A DNA stretch of 32,388 nucleotides. Source: Devosia sp. GTDB taxonomy: Bacteria; Pseudomonadota; Alphaproteobacteria; Rhizobiales; Devosiaceae. A program made the translations under genes and the position numbers. The number at the start of each line of letters is the position of its first letter. Positions within the stretch are counted from its first letter, which is position 1. Shown here in pieces: positions 7,709 to 16,499 of the stretch. Location of the stretch: contig JAQGKH010000051.1 of assembly GCA_028290225.1 (NCBI GenBank), positions 1-32,388 on the forward strand, written 5' to 3'. The notes under the pieces are model-generated. The model saw only the letters and a program-made list of their open reading frames with translations. It did not search any database and was not told the DNA's origin.

Positions 7709-8425
7709 ATGACCGGCTTCAAGCGCATTTTGCTCAAGGTCTCGGGCGAAGTGTTAGCCGGCGATCAGTCCTTTGGGATCGAGCCCGAGTTTCTCCATTC
7801 GGTCGCCAGCCAGATTGCCGACGCGGCCAAGGCCGGCACCGAGATTGCCATAGTGATCGGGGCGGGCAATATCTTCCGCGGCATGGCTGTGGCGGCCGAC
7901 GGCACCGACCGGGTCACGGCCGACCTCATGGGCATGCTGGGGACAGTGATCAACTCGCTGGCCCTTTCGAACGCCATTTCGCGCCAGGGCGTGAAGTCCA
8001 AGGTGTTTTCTGCGCTGACCATGCCGTCGGTGGCCGACAATTTCACCGCGCGGGCTGCCAAGGCCGCCTTGGACGAAGGCTATGTGGTTGTTTGCGCGGG
8101 CGGCACCGGCAATCCGTTCTTCACCACCGATACCGCAGCCGCACTCAAGGCGATCGAGCTCGATTGCGATGTGCTGCTCAAGGGCACCAAGGTCGATGGC
8201 GTTTATTCGGAAGACCCGATGAAGAATCCCTTGGCGACGCGCTACGATACCGTCACCTATGACGAGGTGATCAGCCGCAATCTCAAGGTAATGGATACCG
8301 CTGCCTTCGCTCTGGCACGCGACAATGCCTTGCCAATAATCGTTTACGCGCTAGACGACCAGGAAGGCCTTTCCGGCGTTTTAGCCGGTACGGCCCGCAG
8401 TACACGAGTCGGTAAGGCGAACTAG
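7709..8425 (+). CDS. pyrH: Uridylate kinase (UMP kinase)
   Basis: Phosphorylates UMP to UDP in pyrimidine nucleotide synthesis and supplies UDP-sugar and nucleic acid pathways. The 238-residue product has the amino-acid-kinase fold: RILLKVSGEVLAGD at the N-terminus, the glycine-rich IVIGAGNIFRG segment, the nucleotide-site GGTGNPFFTTDTAA, and the late LLKGTKVDGVYSEDP motif. The ATG at 7709 follows AAGGA (7697-7701) by 7 nt; a TTG two codons upstream is disfavoured. frr follows after 18 nt, the near-universal pyrH-frr order. Confidence 0.97.
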   Translation: MTGFKRILLKVSGEVLAGDQSFGIEPEFLHSVASQIADAAKAGTEIAIVIGAGNIFRGMAVAADGTDRVTADLMGMLGTVINSLALSNAISRQGVKSKVFSALTMPSVADNFTARAAKAALDEGYVVVCAGGTGNPFFTTDTAAALKAIELDCDVLLKGTKVDGVYSEDPMKNPLATRYDTVTYDEVISRNLKVMDTAAFALARDNALPIIVYALDDQEGLSGVLAGTARSTRVGKAN

Positions 8426-8443
8426 ACTATAAGGACGAACATC

Positions 8444-9001
8444 ATGGCCGCTTATTCTCTCACTGATCTCAAGAACCGGATGCAGAAGTCCATCTCTTCC
8501 TTGCGCGAGGAACTGGCCGGGCTTCGCACGGGGCGCGCCAGCGCCAGCCTGCTTGAGCCGGTTACAGTGGAAGCCTATGGTTCGCGCATGCCGCTGAACC
8601 AGGTTGCAACCGTGACTGTGCCCGAGCCGCGCATGCTCAGCGTCCAGGTCTGGGACCGCTCCATGGCGAACGCCGTGGAGAAGGCCATCCGCAACAGCGG
8701 TCTGGGTCTTAATCCGGTTGGCGAGGGCCAGGTGATCCGTGTTCCGCTTCCTGAACTCAACGAAGAGCGCCGGCGCGAATTGACCAAGGTTGCGCATAAC
8801 TATGCCGAGCAGGCGCGCGTTGCCGTGCGCCATATCCGGCGCGACGGCATGGACATCCTCAAGAAAGCTGAGAAGGACGGCGACCTGAGCCAGGACGACG
8901 TTCGCACCCAATCGGACCTGGTTCAAAAGGCCACCGATGCGGCCGTGGCGGAGATCGACAGTGTGGTCGTCGCCAAGGAACAGGAAATCATGCAGGTCTG
9001 A
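8444..9001 (+). CDS. frr: Ribosome recycling factor
   Basis: With EF-G it splits post-termination ribosomes. At 185 residues it is the standard length. Family hallmarks are the LREELAGLRTGRASASLLEPV stretch of the long-helix domain, VTVPEPRMLSVQVWD in the beta domain, the IRNSGLGLNP segment, and RVAVRHIRRDGMD in the C-terminal helix. A ribosome-binding site AAGGA lies at 8431-8435. It sits 18 nt after pyrH and 30 nt before uppS, so it is part of the same transcript. Confidence 0.98.
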   Translation: MAAYSLTDLKNRMQKSISSLREELAGLRTGRASASLLEPVTVEAYGSRMPLNQVATVTVPEPRMLSVQVWDRSMANAVEKAIRNSGLGLNPVGEGQVIRVPLPELNEERRRELTKVAHNYAEQARVAVRHIRRDGMDILKKAEKDGDLSQDDVRTQSDLVQKATDAAVAEIDSVVVAKEQEIMQV

Positions 9002-9031
9002 CGTTTTTTGCGCTGCGCCAGGAGGGCGTAG

Positions 9032-9793
9032 ATGTCCAGCGATCCCGCTATCACCGCCGAACTTGCGCCGCGTCCGCGGCTGCGCATTCCCGTGCATCTC
9101 GGGGTGATCATGGACGGCAATGGTCGCTGGGCCAAGGCACGGGGCAAGCTGCGCACCGAAGGCCATATCGAAGGTGTCAAATCCCTGCGCAACCTGGTTG
9201 AGCTGTGCATCAACTATGGCGTGGCCCATCTGACGGTGTTCAGCTTTTCTTCGGAGAACTGGAGCCGGCCCAAGGAGGAAGTGGCCTTCATCTTCAATCT
9301 GTTGCGCCGGTTCGTCGCGTCCGATCTGCAGCGCTTGATCCGCAACAATGTCCGGGTTCGGATCATCGGGGACCGCATCGGCCTCGAGCCATCGCTGGTT
9401 CGGTTGATCGACGACGTCGAAGCCAAGACGCGCGACAACACCGGTCTGGTGCTGATCGTCGCCTTCAACTATGGCGGCAAGGCCGAAATTGCCGAGGCAA
9501 CCCGCCGGATTGCCGTTGAAGTTGCTGCGGGGCGGCTGGCTCCGGACGACATCACCGAGGACACGATCGCGGCGGCGCTTTATACCGCCGGCATTCCGGA
9601 TCCCGATTTGATTATCCGCACCAGCGGCGAACAGCGCATTTCCAATTTCCTGCTGTGGCAGGCCGCTTATTCGGAATTCGTCTTTGTTGACGAGTACTGG
9701 CCCGATTTCGGGGAAGAAAGCTTCGTGAAGGTTCTTGAAGCCTTTTCACTGAGAGATCGGCGCTTCGGCGGCATTGGAAGCGCAGGTCCGTGA
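9032..9793 (+). CDS. uppS: Undecaprenyl diphosphate synthase (cis-prenyltransferase)
   Basis: Makes the C55 lipid carrier for peptidoglycan and surface polysaccharides from farnesyl diphosphate and isopentenyl diphosphate. The 253-residue product has the P-loop-like VIMDGNGRWAKARG motif with catalytic Asp28, the FSFSSENWSRP motif, and the C-terminal motif DLIIRTSGEQRISNFLLWQ with the conserved Arg and Ser. A strong Shine-Dalgarno GGAGGG precedes the ATG. The stop overlaps the cdsA start by 4 nt. It draws on the same isoprenoid pool that Dxr or a DXR-like enzyme would supply; neither is encoded in this window. Confidence 0.97.
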   Translation: MSSDPAITAELAPRPRLRIPVHLGVIMDGNGRWAKARGKLRTEGHIEGVKSLRNLVELCINYGVAHLTVFSFSSENWSRPKEEVAFIFNLLRRFVASDLQRLIRNNVRVRIIGDRIGLEPSLVRLIDDVEAKTRDNTGLVLIVAFNYGGKAEIAEATRRIAVEVAAGRLAPDDITEDTIAAALYTAGIPDPDLIIRTSGEQRISNFLLWQAAYSEFVFVDEYWPDFGEESFVKVLEAFSLRDRRFGGIGSAGP

Positions 9794-10650
9794 CTATGCC
9801 GGACGCTCCTCCGGGACAGCCTTCGCCGCCGCGCCGTCGAGTCTGGGCTGATCTGGGGCCAAGGATCGGATCCGCCGTTGTCCTGATCGCGCTTACCGTG
9901 TCTGCCCTTTATATCGGCGGGCCGTTTTTTGCCCTGGTGGTCAGCCTGGTTTTTGCGGGTGCCTATCGGGAATGGGAAACCATGGTGTCGCGTGCACCGC
10001 TCACGCCGTTTGGCTGGGTGTTGATTGCGGCCTTGGCGCTATCGGGCCTGGTTTATCCATTTGCTGGTGTATCGGTCGCCATCGGCATCGTTGCCTTTGC
10101 GTGTGTCGCGGCGATTGTCGCGCGCGGGGAGGGCATGTGGTGGCGGGTGGTCGGCCTGGTTCTGTTTGGGGCGGTGATCATCGCCGCCCAGGCCTTGCGC
10201 GGAACGACATTCACCGGCGTCTGGGCCGGCCTTTATCTGGGCACCGTTGTCTGGATGACCGACTCGGCGGCTTTTTTTGCCGGACGCCAGATCGGGGGGG
10301 AAAAGCTGGCGCCCGATATTTCGCCCTCCAAGACCTGGTCCGGTGCCCTGGGTGGTTTGGCGCTGGGTACAACGGCGGGCCTGGTGGTCTGGACGCTGGT
10401 GTCTGATTCTCCTTGGTGGATCGGCCTCGTGCTGTCTGCGACGCTGAGCATTCTTGGCCAACTGGGCGATCTGGGCGAAAGCGCGGTGAAGCGCCACTTC
10501 CGCGTCAAGGACAGCGGCGACATCATTCCCGGGCATGGTGGATTGATGGATCGGCTGGATAGCCTTACGCTTGGCGTGTTGCTGGTGCTGGTTGTTGGCG
10601 CATTGCACGCGGGCTGGGGCGCGGTAGCCGAAGGGCTTTTGCACTGGTAG
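9790..10650 (+). CDS. cdsA: Phosphatidate cytidylyltransferase
   Basis: Integral membrane enzyme making CDP-diacylglycerol from CTP and phosphatidate, the branch point of phospholipid synthesis. The 286-residue product has several hydrophobic helices and the family signature near residues 231-258 (KRHFRVKDSGDIIPGHGGLMDRLD), with the acidic and His residues used for metal and CTP binding. SPSKTWSGALGG is the other conserved motif. The GTG start forms a 4-nt overlap with the uppS stop; an ATG 6 nt downstream (9796) is an equally possible start. The next gene is rseP after 36 nt; the often-seen dxr is not between them. Confidence 0.95.
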   Translation: MTMPDAPPGQPSPPRRRVWADLGPRIGSAVVLIALTVSALYIGGPFFALVVSLVFAGAYREWETMVSRAPLTPFGWVLIAALALSGLVYPFAGVSVAIGIVAFACVAAIVARGEGMWWRVVGLVLFGAVIIAAQALRGTTFTGVWAGLYLGTVVWMTDSAAFFAGRQIGGEKLAPDISPSKTWSGALGGLALGTTAGLVVWTLVSDSPWWIGLVLSATLSILGQLGDLGESAVKRHFRVKDSGDIIPGHGGLMDRLDSLTLGVLLVLVVGALHAGWGAVAEGLLHW

Positions 10651-10686
10651 GCTGAGCGGCATTCGCAGCCGCGAACAAGGTATTCA

Positions 10687-11823
10687 ATGCTCGATTTCAT
10701 CCCCTGGCTTCTGTCCTATGTCATCCCCTTCCTGGTGGTGCTGACCGTCATCGTCTTTGTCCACGAAATGGGGCATTACCTGGTGGCGCGCTGGAACGGC
10801 GTTGCGATCGACGCCTTCTCGATCGGCTTTGGACCGGAGTTGTTGGGCTGGAACGACCGTCATGGCACGCGCTGGCGGCTTTCGGCCATTCCCCTGGGCG
10901 GTTATGTGAAGTTCACCGGCGATGCCAATGCGGCAAGCGTGCCCGATGCCGAGACCCTTGCCAGTGCTGACCCGGCTCTAGCGCCGCACCTGTTCGCCAA
11001 CAAGAATGTCTGGCGGCGCATCGCCGTGGTTGCCGCCGGACCGATCGCCAATGTTCTGCTGACCTTCTTGATCCTTTATGCGCTGCTGCTCGGCTATGGG
11101 CGCTACACCATACCCCCGGTGATCAGCGAAGTGATTGCGGGCTCGGTGGCCGACGCGGCCGGGCTGCGGGCTGGCGACGTGATCACCGGCGTCGACGGTT
11201 ATGCCGTGCGTGGGTTCGAGGATTTCCAGCGCTTCGTGGCCACCAGTCCGCAGCGTCCGGTTACCCTGGACATCGAGCGTCAGGGGGCCAGCCAAAGCCT
11301 GGTGCTGGTGCCCGAAGCCGTGGAGGTAAAGGACCGCTTCGGCAATACGCAGCGCATTGGCCGAATCGGGGTCAGCCGCGATGTGGAGCAAACCGAGGTT
11401 ACGCTTTATCGGCCCGGGCCCGTGGAAGCGATCGGGATGACCTTCGAGGAAATCCGGTTCATCATCCAGCGCACGGGGGCGTTCCTGGGGGACTTCTTCG
11501 TGGGGCGGGGGGATGTGGAGCAGCTTGGGGGGCCGGTAAAGGTCGCCAAGGTCTCCGGCGAGGTGGCAACCTTGGGTATTGTAGCCCTGATCAACTTGAT
11601 GGCCTTGCTCTCGCTGAACATCGGCGTATTCAATCTGTTGCCGATTCCGATGCTGGATGGCGGGCACCTGTTGTACTACCTGGTCGAGGCCGTCCGAGGA
11701 CGACCATTGAGCATCAAGGTGCAAGAGATTGGTTTTCGCTTCGGGTTTGCTTTGGTGTTGGCGCTGATGGTGTTTACGTTGTTCAACGATACACTGTTCG
11801 CCTACCTGCGCACGCTGAATTAA
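10687..11823 (+). CDS. rseP: Site-2 zinc metalloprotease RseP (MmpA/RasP family)
   Basis: Intramembrane protease that cleaves membrane-anchored anti-sigma factors or signal-peptide remnants. In Caulobacter the homologue MmpA cleaves PodJ. The 378-residue product carries the zinc-binding HEMGH in the first helix (His26, Glu27, His30) and the third ligand in NLLPIPMLDGGH (Asp324). One PDZ domain lies between about residues 130 and 215 (PPVISEVIAGSVADAAGLRAGD), whereas the E. coli enzyme has two. C-terminal helices are visible around LINLMALLSLNIGVFNLLP and FALVLALMVF. It follows cdsA by 36 nt and precedes bamA, the standard envelope-biogenesis order. A hairpin directly after the stop may attenuate the transcript. 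Confidence 0.96.
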   Translation: MLDFIPWLLSYVIPFLVVLTVIVFVHEMGHYLVARWNGVAIDAFSIGFGPELLGWNDRHGTRWRLSAIPLGGYVKFTGDANAASVPDAETLASADPALAPHLFANKNVWRRIAVVAAGPIANVLLTFLILYALLLGYGRYTIPPVISEVIAGSVADAAGLRAGDVITGVDGYAVRGFEDFQRFVATSPQRPVTLDIERQGASQSLVLVPEAVEVKDRFGNTQRIGRIGVSRDVEQTEVTLYRPGPVEAIGMTFEEIRFIIQRTGAFLGDFFVGRGDVEQLGGPVKVAKVSGEVATLGIVALINLMALLSLNIGVFNLLPIPMLDGGHLLYYLVEAVRGRPLSIKVQEIGFRFGFALVLALMVFTLFNDTLFAYLRTLN

Positions 11824-11849
11824 CCTTGCCTTAACCTTGGTTGGCAAGG
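11824..11849 (+). terminator. Stem-loop immediately after rseP (possible attenuator)
   Basis: CCTTGCC (11824-11830) pairs with GGCAAGG (11843-11849), with AACC/GGTT stacking inside. No T-tract follows, so this is a weak terminator or mRNA-end structure. The remaining gap to bamA (11850-12005) is AT-richer than its surroundings and holds a TTGGTT...TTTAAT pair 18 nt apart (from about 11909), a possible weak promoter for bamA. Confidence 0.4.
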
Positions 11850-12005
11850 TGTTGCACGAATACAAGGCATCCAAGCATTTGCTAACCGCGTCGCGGCTTT
11901 AGCCTTGTCCTTGGTTAAATAACCGGTAAAACGGTTTAATGGAGTGGGCTTGGGGGAGCGCTGTGCATGGCGAGTCCCCGAGCCAGTCGCAGAAGGCAAA
12001 AAAAT

Positions 12006-14114
12006 ATGACTCAATCGAAGCTAATGCGCGGTGTGGCGCTCGCAATTCTGAGTGCTGCAGCTCCTGTTATCGGTTCCGGCGTTCCGCTCATTGGCGCTGT
12101 TGCGGCGCAGGCTCAGGAGCAACTGGTCGGCTCGGTGCTGTTCGAGGGCAATCGTCGCTTCTCGGATACCCAGCTCTTGAGCATGGTTGACCTGTCCGCA
12201 TCGGGTATCTTCACGCAGCAGCGCCTGGCCTCCGATATCGAGAGTATCCGCCAGGCTTATGACGGCGACGGTTTCATGTCGGTCGGGGTGACGGCGCGGA
12301 CTGAAGCCACTGCCGATAATCGCGTGCGGATCACCTTCGTGATCAATGAAGGTGAGCGGGCCGGCATTGCCGCCATCAACTTCACCGGCAACAACGCGTT
12401 CAGCGCGGGCAACCTCAAGGGCAGCATCACCACCAAGGAAACCGGCTTTTTGAGCTGGCTGCTCAAGGATGACTCCTATGATGAGCGCCGCATCGCCGTG
12501 GACCGTGAACTGGTGCGCTTGTATTACGCCAATCGCGGCTATCCCGATGCGCAGGTCACATCGGTCGGCGAGTATGACGCTGCGCGCAATGCGTATTTCA
12601 TCAACTTCACCATCAATGAAGGCCAGCGCTACGAGTTCGCCAATGTTGGCATCGAGACCAGCATTGCCGGCCTCAACACCAATGCGCTGACCGGCACGGT
12701 GCGCACCGACGAAGGTGGGCGCTATTCCATCACCGACCTGCAGCGCACCATCGAAGACATGGCTTATGAAGCCACCGCACAAGGTTATTCCTTTGCCGAT
12801 GTGCGTGCGCGCATGGACCGCGATGTTACCAACGGGACCTTCAATGTCACCTATCTGGTTGATGAAGGGGCGCGCGTATATGTCGAGCGCGTCAACATCA
12901 CCGGCAACGACAAGACCCGTGATTTCGTGATCCGTCGCGAGCTGGAGTTTGCTGAAGGCGACCCCTTCAACCGTGCCCTGCTGGTGCGGGGCCGCAAGGA
13001 AATCCAGGATCTGGGGTTCTTCTCGGCTGTTGAAGTGACCACCCAGCCAGGCTCCTCGGCTGACAAGGTCATCATCAACATCGCAGTAACGGAAAGCTCG
13101 ACGGGCGAGTATGGCGCAACGGCCGGTTACTCCACCACCGAAGGCATTCTGGGTGAAGTCTCGCTGACCGAGCGCAACTTCCTTGGTCGTGGCCAGTATC
13201 TGCGGGCCGCTGTTGGCGCCTCGCAATCGGGTCGCACCTTCGACTTCTCCTTCACCGAGCCGCGTTTCATGGGGCTGCAGGTGTCGGCAGGCGTTGATGC
13301 CTATCATCGCATTGTCGATGAAACGGATCGCAACTTCTATGGCTTCCAGTCGACCGGTGGCCAGGTGCGGCTGGGTGTGCCGATCCTAGGTGATCTGTCC
13401 GGGACGGTGTTTACCGGCATCGAGCGCAAGACCGTTGTGGATGAAGATCCGGACAACTCGGCGCTGTTTGATAACGGTGAGGAGTTCTACAAGGCTTTTG
13501 CCGGCTATACGCTGACCTGGAACGGGGTGGACGACACCAAGAACCCGACCGAAGGCCTGTATGCGACCTTTACCCAGCAATATATCGGCTGGGACCACAA
13601 TCTGATCAAATCGGAAGCTCGCGGTCGTTACTTCGTGCCCTTGCTGGATGACAGCGGCATCGTGGCCAGCGTCAAGGGCCAGGCCGGCGTCATCAACGAT
13701 CTGGGTGACGATGGCGTCAGCCCGCTCGAGGCATTCATGCCCGGCTCGCAGCTGATCCGTGGCTTTGAAGGTCGTGGGCTTGGCCCGCGTCTGGCAAGCG
13801 GCGAATATCTGGGTGCGACCATGTATGCCGGCTTGTCGGCGGAAGTGGAGTTCCCCATTCCCGTGCTGCCCGAAAGCTATGGCGTGAGCGGCGCCGTCTG
13901 GGCTGATGCAGCCTGGGTGGATGGTTTGGCCAATGCGGAAGGCAATGCGGTTGATCCGGGTAGCGTAGACGAGCCATGGCGCACGTCCGTCGGCGCGTCG
14001 CTGATCTGGGACTCGCCATTCGGTCCGCTCCGTGGGGACTTCGCCCATGTGCTCAACAAGGCGACTTCGGATCGCACGCAGGTGTTCCAGCTGACCCTCT
14101 CCAGCTTGCTCTAG
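12006..14114 (+). CDS. bamA: Outer membrane protein assembly factor BamA
   Basis: Omp85-family core of the BAM complex that folds beta-barrel proteins into the outer membrane. A signal peptide is visible (Lys5, hydrophobic GVALAILSAAAPVIG, cleavage likely near AQAQ). POTRA repeats follow, recognisable from VGSVLFEGNRRFSDTQLLSM through VNITGNDKTRDFVIRRELEF, then a C-terminal barrel with LIRGFEGRGLGPR, the conserved loop-6 RGF motif. I prefer ATG 12006 (AGAAGG at 11991-11996); an in-frame ATG at 11967 would add a 13-residue basic extension. At 702 residues it is shorter than the roughly 770-800 residues usual in rhizobia, and the last residues are LTLSSLL rather than ending in the typical aromatic residue. 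A terminator hairpin follows. Confidence 0.96.
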   Translation: MTQSKLMRGVALAILSAAAPVIGSGVPLIGAVAAQAQEQLVGSVLFEGNRRFSDTQLLSMVDLSASGIFTQQRLASDIESIRQAYDGDGFMSVGVTARTEATADNRVRITFVINEGERAGIAAINFTGNNAFSAGNLKGSITTKETGFLSWLLKDDSYDERRIAVDRELVRLYYANRGYPDAQVTSVGEYDAARNAYFINFTINEGQRYEFANVGIETSIAGLNTNALTGTVRTDEGGRYSITDLQRTIEDMAYEATAQGYSFADVRARMDRDVTNGTFNVTYLVDEGARVYVERVNITGNDKTRDFVIRRELEFAEGDPFNRALLVRGRKEIQDLGFFSAVEVTTQPGSSADKVIINIAVTESSTGEYGATAGYSTTEGILGEVSLTERNFLGRGQYLRAAVGASQSGRTFDFSFTEPRFMGLQVSAGVDAYHRIVDETDRNFYGFQSTGGQVRLGVPILGDLSGTVFTGIERKTVVDEDPDNSALFDNGEEFYKAFAGYTLTWNGVDDTKNPTEGLYATFTQQYIGWDHNLIKSEARGRYFVPLLDDSGIVASVKGQAGVINDLGDDGVSPLEAFMPGSQLIRGFEGRGLGPRLASGEYLGATMYAGLSAEVEFPIPVLPESYGVSGAVWADAAWVDGLANAEGNAVDPGSVDEPWRTSVGASLIWDSPFGPLRGDFAHVLNKATSDRTQVFQLTLSSLL

Positions 14115-14136
14115 TCGCAGAGGCGTGAAACAGTTC

Positions 14137-14175
14137 AAGGAGCCGCGGGGCGGTAGCGCCGCGGCTCCTTGCTTT
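14137..14175 (+). terminator. Rho-independent terminator after bamA
   Basis: A perfect 12-bp stem (14137-14148 with 14159-14170) with a 10-nt loop is followed by GCTTTT. It ends only about 12 nt before the lpxD start. Either lpxD relies on read-through or this structure tunes expression between bamA and the lipid A genes. Confidence 0.75.
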
Positions 14176-14186
14176 TAAGTGATATA

Positions 14187-15224
14187 ATGGTCGATACCCG
14201 CTTTCACCGCTTCGCCGGTCCCACCTCGGTCAGCGCAATTCTATCCGGTCTGGGACGCGCCGGTTTGCTTGCCGAACTGCCTGGCAATGCCGCCGAGCAC
14301 GTCATCACCGGCGCGGGGGAACTGGAACTTGCCGGTTCTGGCGATATCGCCCTGGCGGCACATAGCTCTTATGGCGAACAGTTGCGGGCAACCAATGCCG
14401 GCGTGGTGATCGTTGCGCCAGCTTTGCGCGAGTCCGTGCCGGCAAACACGATCGCCTTGGTGGCGGATCACCCGCATCACCTGTTTGCAGACGTTCTGGA
14501 TTACCTTTACCCCGCCAGTACCCAAGCAGTGATCGCTGGTAATCGAGCCGAGCTCGGGGCGCCCATATTCGAGCTGGATGTGACCATCGGCTCCAATGTG
14601 GTGATTGGATTTGGCGTCGAGATCGGGCGCGGTACGACCATCGGGGCGAATACCGTGATTGGACCCGGCGTCACCATCGGCCGGAATTGCGCTATCGCGG
14701 CCAACACCACCATCGACTGCGCCCATATCGGCAACAATGTCGTGATCCATCCGGGTGTGCGCATCGGCACCGAGGGCTTCGGCTGGCTGGACTTCGGACA
14801 GACCAACCGCAAATTGCCCCAGTTGGGGCGCGTGCTGATTCAGGATGGAGTGGAGATCGGGGCCAATTCCACTGTCGACCGGGGGGCCCTGGGCGATACC
14901 TGCCTGGGCGAAGGCACCAAGATCGATAATCTGGTCCAGATCGGGCATAATTGCCGTATCGGCCGCAACTGCCTGATCGCTGCCATGTCCGGCCTGTCCG
15001 GCTCGACCATTGTAGGCGATGGGGTGCTGATGGGCGGTGGCGTGGGCACATCGGGCCATCTGACAATCGGGGCGGGCTCGGTGGTGCATGGGCGCGCGGC
15101 GGTGACCAAGAACTGGCCGGCGGGCTCCAAGCTGGCCGGGGCACCGGCGCAGGATATTCGGGATTTCTGGCGCGAGACCGCCACGATACGTAAATTGGCC
15201 AAGGGGGACCGACGGCATGACTGA
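14187..15224 (+). CDS. lpxD: UDP-3-O-(3-hydroxyacyl)glucosamine N-acyltransferase
   Basis: Third enzyme of lipid A synthesis, adding the N-linked hydroxyacyl chain from acyl-ACP. The 345-residue product has the N-terminal uridine-binding domain (FAGPTSVSAILSG onward), then a left-handed beta helix of hexapeptide repeats (TIGSNVVIGFGVEIGRGTTIG and so on), and the catalytic His in VQIGHNCRIG (His254). A C-terminal helix follows (RDFWRETATIRKLAKGD). Start choice is hard: ATG 14187 has only a weak AAGTGA upstream, and an in-frame TTG at 14169 lies in the bamA terminator. The end overlaps fabZ by 8 nt. Confidence 0.95.
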   Translation: MVDTRFHRFAGPTSVSAILSGLGRAGLLAELPGNAAEHVITGAGELELAGSGDIALAAHSSYGEQLRATNAGVVIVAPALRESVPANTIALVADHPHHLFADVLDYLYPASTQAVIAGNRAELGAPIFELDVTIGSNVVIGFGVEIGRGTTIGANTVIGPGVTIGRNCAIAANTTIDCAHIGNNVVIHPGVRIGTEGFGWLDFGQTNRKLPQLGRVLIQDGVEIGANSTVDRGALGDTCLGEGTKIDNLVQIGHNCRIGRNCLIAAMSGLSGSTIVGDGVLMGGGVGTSGHLTIGAGSVVHGRAAVTKNWPAGSKLAGAPAQDIRDFWRETATIRKLAKGDRRHD

Positions 15225-15693
15225 GGACGTGACTACTGCAACCGAGCTCGGCGCCATGAGCTTGGCCGAAATCCTCAAGAGCCTGCCGCATCGCTATCCG
15301 ATGCTGATGATCGACCGGATCATCAACATCAACGGCGATGAAACGGCGGTCGGCATCAAAAATGTTACCTTCAATGAGCCCATCTTTCAGGGTCACTTCC
15401 CCGAGAACCCGATTTTCCCCGGCGTGCTGATCATCGAAGGCATGGCGCAGACCGCCGGCGCGATCGTCATCAGGCATGACTCGGGTACGGGCCGGAAGAA
15501 TATCGTGCTGATGCTGGGCGTGGATAAAGCCAAGTTCCGCAAGCCTGCCATTCCGGGCGACAGGATCGAGTTCCACATCGCCAAAATCCAGCGGCGCCGT
15601 AATGTCGGCCGTTACGAGGCGCGGGCGATGGTGGATGGAACGATCATCGCCGAGGCCGAAATTACCGCCATGATCGTCGAGGCTACTTCGTGA
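15217..15693 (+). CDS. fabZ: 3-hydroxyacyl-[acyl-carrier-protein] dehydratase FabZ
   Basis: Dehydrates 3-hydroxyacyl-ACP in fatty acid elongation and competes with LpxA and LpxD for hydroxyacyl-ACP, which explains its place in this operon. The 158-residue hot-dog-fold enzyme has the substrate-tunnel motif LPHRYPMLMIDRI, catalytic His60 in GHFPENPIFPG and catalytic Glu74 in IIEGMAQTAG. The end of the gene overlaps lpxA by 4 nt. Confidence 0.97.
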   Translation: MTEDVTTATELGAMSLAEILKSLPHRYPMLMIDRIININGDETAVGIKNVTFNEPIFQGHFPENPIFPGVLIIEGMAQTAGAIVIRHDSGTGRKNIVLMLGVDKAKFRKPAIPGDRIEFHIAKIQRRRNVGRYEARAMVDGTIIAEAEITAMIVEATS

Positions 15694-16499
15694 GCGAAGC
15701 CTTTGTGCACCCCACAGCCATTGTCGCGCCCGGTGCGCAGCTGGGGCAGGGGGTCAAGGTCGGGCCCTATTGCATCGTGGGCGAATACGTGGTGCTGGGC
15801 GATGATGTCGAGCTGATTTCCCATGTGTCGGTGGATGGACATACCGAGATCGGAGCGGGTACCCGCATCTTTCCTTTCGCCTCGGTCGGGCATGTGCCAC
15901 AGGATCTGAAGTATCACGGCGAAGCCTCGCGCCTGGTGATCGGCGAGCGTTGTACGATCCGTGAGGCCGTGACCCTCAATCCGGGTACCGAAAACGGCGG
16001 CATGCTGACCCAGATCGGCAATGACTGCCTGATCATGGCCAATGCGCATGTGGCCCATGACTGCATCATCGGCAACAACGTCATCATGGCCAATTATGTT
16101 GGCATTGCCGGCCATTGCCAGGTTGGCGACAACGTGATTTTCGGCGGTATCTGCGTGGTGCATCAATTCACACGCATTGGCGATCATGCATTTATCGGCG
16201 CCCAATCGATGATCGATGGCGATGTGATCCCCTATGGCATGGCCGTGGGGAACCGGGCCACCCTGGCCGGGCTGAACCTCGTGGGGCTCAAGCGCCGTAA
16301 ATTCGACCGCGAAGCCATTCATCGGTTGCGTGCGGCTTATCGCATGATCTTTTCCAATGAGGGCACGCTGCGCGAACGGGTCGAGGATGCGGCTGAGTTG
16401 TTCAAGGACGACAAGCTGGTGCAGGATGTGGTCGCCTTTATCGGTGCTGCATCGGACCGCCCCATCCTGATGCCGCGGAACGGCAACGCCTCCGAGTGA
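15690..16499 (+). CDS. lpxA: UDP-N-acetylglucosamine acyltransferase
   Basis: Catalyses the first step of lipid A synthesis, transferring a 3-hydroxyacyl chain from ACP to UDP-GlcNAc. The 269-residue product is a left-handed beta helix (VHPTAIVAPGAQLGQGVKVG and further hexapeptides) followed by a helical C-terminal domain (KRRKFDREAIHRLRAAYRMI). The catalytic base is His123 in HVAHDCIIG. GNRATLAGLNLVGLKRR is the conserved segment joining the two domains. The GTG start overlaps the fabZ stop by 4 nt, so translation is coupled. Confidence 0.97.
   Translation: MSEAFVHPTAIVAPGAQLGQGVKVGPYCIVGEYVVLGDDVELISHVSVDGHTEIGAGTRIFPFASVGHVPQDLKYHGEASRLVIGERCTIREAVTLNPGTENGGMLTQIGNDCLIMANAHVAHDCIIGNNVIMANYVGIAGHCQVGDNVIFGGICVVHQFTRIGDHAFIGAQSMIDGDVIPYGMAVGNRATLAGLNLVGLKRRKFDREAIHRLRAAYRMIFSNEGTLRERVEDAAELFKDDKLVQDVVAFIGAASDRPILMPRNGNASE

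Noticed and set aside
14183..14188. TATAAT as a -10 box for lpxD
   Set aside because: It overlaps the lpxD start codon and has no -35 partner, so it cannot drive this gene.
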